Shown: positions 5,670 to 6,808 of the stretch, piece by piece
Numbering within the stretch: position 1 is the stretch's first letter
Layout of the letters: the number at the start of each line of letters is the position of its first letter
Source of the DNA: Candidatus Poribacteria bacterium
GTDB taxonomy: Bacteria; Poribacteria; WGA-4E; WGA-3G
Direction of reading: 5' to 3'
Assembly: GCA_009835515.1 (NCBI GenBank)
Contig: VXXH01000046.1
Span: 1-6,808, forward strand
DNA length: 6,808 nucleotides
The notes under the pieces: generated by a model
Told to the model about the DNA's origin: nothing
Database searches by the model: none
Seen by the model: the letters and a program-made list of their open reading frames with translations, nothing else
Translations under genes and position numbers: made by a program

Positions 5670-5721
5670 ATCTTTCCAATAACTCTCACCGCGAGGCAAA
5701 CCGAAAACTGAAAACTATTAA

Positions 5722-6609
5722 CTAATGCCGATACGTCTCGCCGATCAAATTATTGGCGGCACGGACGGGTCGGAAAAGGGTCTGTCGCTTGGCAGGCATT
5801 GCTTCAAGCAGCTTTGGATGCGGATCCCAATCGTGCCATTTGCTATTGACGGTATTGTAACAACTGAAAATAGCGAGGCGGTCATTCTCTTGGTTTGTCC
5901 AAGTGTGTGTACTATGTGTCAACGCTTCCGTGAAAAAGAGGAGGGATCCAGCAGGACACTCATACGTATCCCAGATAGGCGAATCTTGGCTTCGGATTGT
6001 GTCGGGTGCTGTGTAGACGGCTTTATGACTCGCCGTAATAAAGAGGGTGCCACCTTGCCGATATTTGACAGGGTTGAGTTCCCAAACGATGCGGGTTAAG
6101 CCGCTATACCCTCTGCCCGGAATACACCGATACAGATGAGAATCACCGGGGAAACGGAGCATCCCGTTTCCGTTGTGGGGTCCAAAGTTTCCGTCGCCGA
6201 CAGTGCGGTAGAACAGGCTACAGGATTCCATCCGGAAGCCGTAGCATTCTTGACCTGACAACGCGGGATGTGCGAGAAATTCGTTGAGAAAGCCGATGAC
6301 ATTGGGATGATCGGCGAGGCGTTGCATGGGACCCCCGAGCGGCGAACGCTCATGCTCAGGAATCGAGTCCGGTTCGTGGCGGAGTTTATAGCCGAATTCC
6401 TGCATCTCTGCGAGTTCATCACCTGATAGTACACCGGGGACTAAGAGCCAACCGCGCATGTCAAAGAGGTATTTCTGTTCCTGCGTTGGTGTAACGACGG
6501 GGGTACCGTCAGAAGTTGCCCGCGTCAGTTGTGCGTTATCAATGTCGAGTGCTGCGCCGAGGTTTTTATCAACGATAAACGGTTTCGTGTGATTCGTAGT
6601 TTCTGCCAT
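5722..6609 (-). CDS. Phytanoyl-CoA dioxygenase (PhyH) family Fe(II)/2-oxoglutarate enzyme with HxG motif
   Basis: A complete 295-residue cupin-fold protein of the PhyH family, soluble and without signal peptide. Family landmarks in order: YLFDMRGWLLVPGVLSGDEL (47-66), the N-terminal 'oxygenase meets new chain' segment; the first metal site FGPHNGNG (142-149); IVWELNPV..RQGGTLFITASHK (174-196), which aligns with the usual enGgLr..pGSHk; the distal histidine H232 in EALTHSTHTWT; and R244 in NDRLAIFSCYN, which should bind 2-oxoglutarate. The expected H-x-D reads H145-N146-G147, so the carboxylate ligand appears to be missing, as in Fe/2OG halogenases (HxA or HxG); it may also be an inactive or differently liganded member. 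The codon is GGA, more than one change from an aspartate codon. The ATG at 6609 has GAGG eight bases upstream. It is the first gene of the enzyme cluster, and its TAG abuts the TTAA of the MITE-like element. Confidence 0.88.
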   Translation of the reverse strand: MAETTNHTKPFIVDKNLGAALDIDNAQLTRATSDGTPVVTPTQEQKYLFDMRGWLLVPGVLSGDELAEMQEFGYKLRHEPDSIPEHERSPLGGPMQRLADHPNVIGFLNEFLAHPALSGQECYGFRMESCSLFYRTVGDGNFGPHNGNGMLRFPGDSHLYRCIPGRGYSGLTRIVWELNPVKYRQGGTLFITASHKAVYTAPDTIRSQDSPIWDTYECPAGSLLFFTEALTHSTHTWTNQENDRLAIFSCYNTVNSKWHDWDPHPKLLEAMPAKRQTLFRPVRAANNLIGETYRH

Positions 6610-6638
6610 GAGAGAATCCTCTTAGTTGTAGGTAAATT

Positions 6639-6658
6639 AGGACTTACGCAAGAGTCCT
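6639..6658. repeat. Small hairpin in the PhyH leader
   Basis: AGGACT (6639-6644) and AGTCCT (6653-6658) pair around TACGCAAG. GGACTTACGCA is reminiscent of ends of small inverted-repeat elements; a matching TGCGTAA with following ACC lies at 6763-6772. Confidence 0.4.
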
Positions 6659-6691
6659 TCGTTTGCTTGCCAGATTGGAGGTGATTGACTG

Positions 6692-6749
6692 GAAGGATGG
6701 AAGAAAGGAAAAGTATCCATGACTTTCCCAACTTTCGCTTTCATCCTTC
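6692..6749. repeat. Imperfect long inverted repeat in the PhyH leader
   Basis: GAAGGATG (6692-6699) and CATCCTTC (6742-6749) are perfect 8-base arms. The purine-rich stretch after the left arm and the pyrimidine-rich stretch before the right arm are further complementary with small gaps, so the leader RNA could fold into one long stem. Confidence 0.45.
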
Positions 6750-6779
6750 AATATCTGTTTTGTGCGTAAACCTGAAAAT

Positions 6780-6785
6780 ATTATA
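6780..6785 (-). promoter_or_regulatory. Candidate -10 box of the PhyH operon
   Basis: Exact TATAAT on the minus strand about 170 bases before the PhyH start; a second exact TATAAT lies at 6802..6797. No good -35 hexamer is visible at 17-base spacing, and the window ends shortly after, so the call rests on the -10 alone. Confidence 0.3.
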
Positions 6786-6808
6786 CCATTTGTGAAATTA
6801 TATTCAGC

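Larger units (their letters stand above)
5543..5717. mobile_element. MITE-like element with terminal inverted repeats and TTAA flanks
   Basis: A 175-base non-coding element that fills nearly all of the spacer between the PhyH and amidohydrolase genes. Its ends, 5543-5557 (TGGCTTTCAGTTTTC) and the complement of 5703-5717 (TAGTTTTCAGTTTTC), match at 13 of 15 positions, and both are bordered by TTAA (5539-5542 and 5718-5721), which would be a four-base target duplication. Inside are a perfect 8-bp hairpin (5563-5581), a palindrome centred at 5612.5 and an 11-base direct repeat. It carries no open frame, so movement would need a transposase in trans. TTAA is common in AT-rich spacers, so the duplication may be chance. 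Confidence 0.5.
6610..6808. other. Leader / upstream region of the PhyH operon
   Basis: No gene is credible here. It contains purine-rich then pyrimidine-rich stretches that are partly complementary, a short hairpin, and AT-rich sequence with two TATAAT boxes at the far end. It likely contains the operon promoter and a leader of about 165 bases. Confidence 0.5.

Overview
The window reads as a bacterial chromosome segment of moderate GC (by eye in the mid-40s percent), with every supportable gene on the minus strand, so transcription runs from high to low coordinates. The mix of a phytanoyl-CoA-dioxygenase-type enzyme, an ACMSD-like amidohydrolase with a Rieske protein, a secreted LamG protein, and spacers full of short interspersed inverted repeats recalls sponge-associated or marine uncultured lineages such as Poribacteria. 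That placement is an impression from gene content and repeat style; there is no rRNA or marker gene here to prove it.

Upstream block, about 6808 to 3844: a 199-base leader with a candidate -10 box and an imperfect inverted repeat; a PhyH-family Fe(II)/2-oxoglutarate enzyme (6609-5722) whose usual HxD metal motif reads H-N-G; a 199-base spacer almost filled by a MITE-like element (5543-5717) with terminal inverted repeats flanked by TTAA; an amidohydrolase_2/ACMSD-like TIM-barrel enzyme (5522-4326) with a perfect Shine-Dalgarno; a 104-base spacer; and a small Rieske [2Fe-2S] protein (4221-3844). The three enzymes look like one metabolic unit acting on an unknown small molecule. No ring-hydroxylating oxygenase or ferredoxin reductase lies beside them in this window.

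Spacer, 3843 to 3417: no gene. It holds two 27-base repeat copies with compensatory changes in their hairpin stems, a separate 8+3 bp hairpin, and a possible -10 box.

Downstream block, 3416 to 3: five closely packed genes, LamG-domain secreted protein, GNAT acetyltransferase, small three-helix membrane protein, secreted alpha/beta-hydrolase (PHB-depolymerase/feruloyl-esterase-like), and HAD phosphatase. Gaps are 8, 6 and 75 bases and then an 8-base overlap, so this is very likely one operon with translational coupling. The acetyltransferase is odd: the best ATG, with a good ribosome binding site, is followed by an in-frame amber codon at position 3, after which the frame stays open and protein-like through the rest of the gene.

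The observations most worth following are the HxG motif of the PhyH enzyme (the ligand change known from Fe/2OG halogenases), the amber codon in the acetyltransferase, the MITE-like insertion inside the upstream operon, and the covarying twin hairpins.
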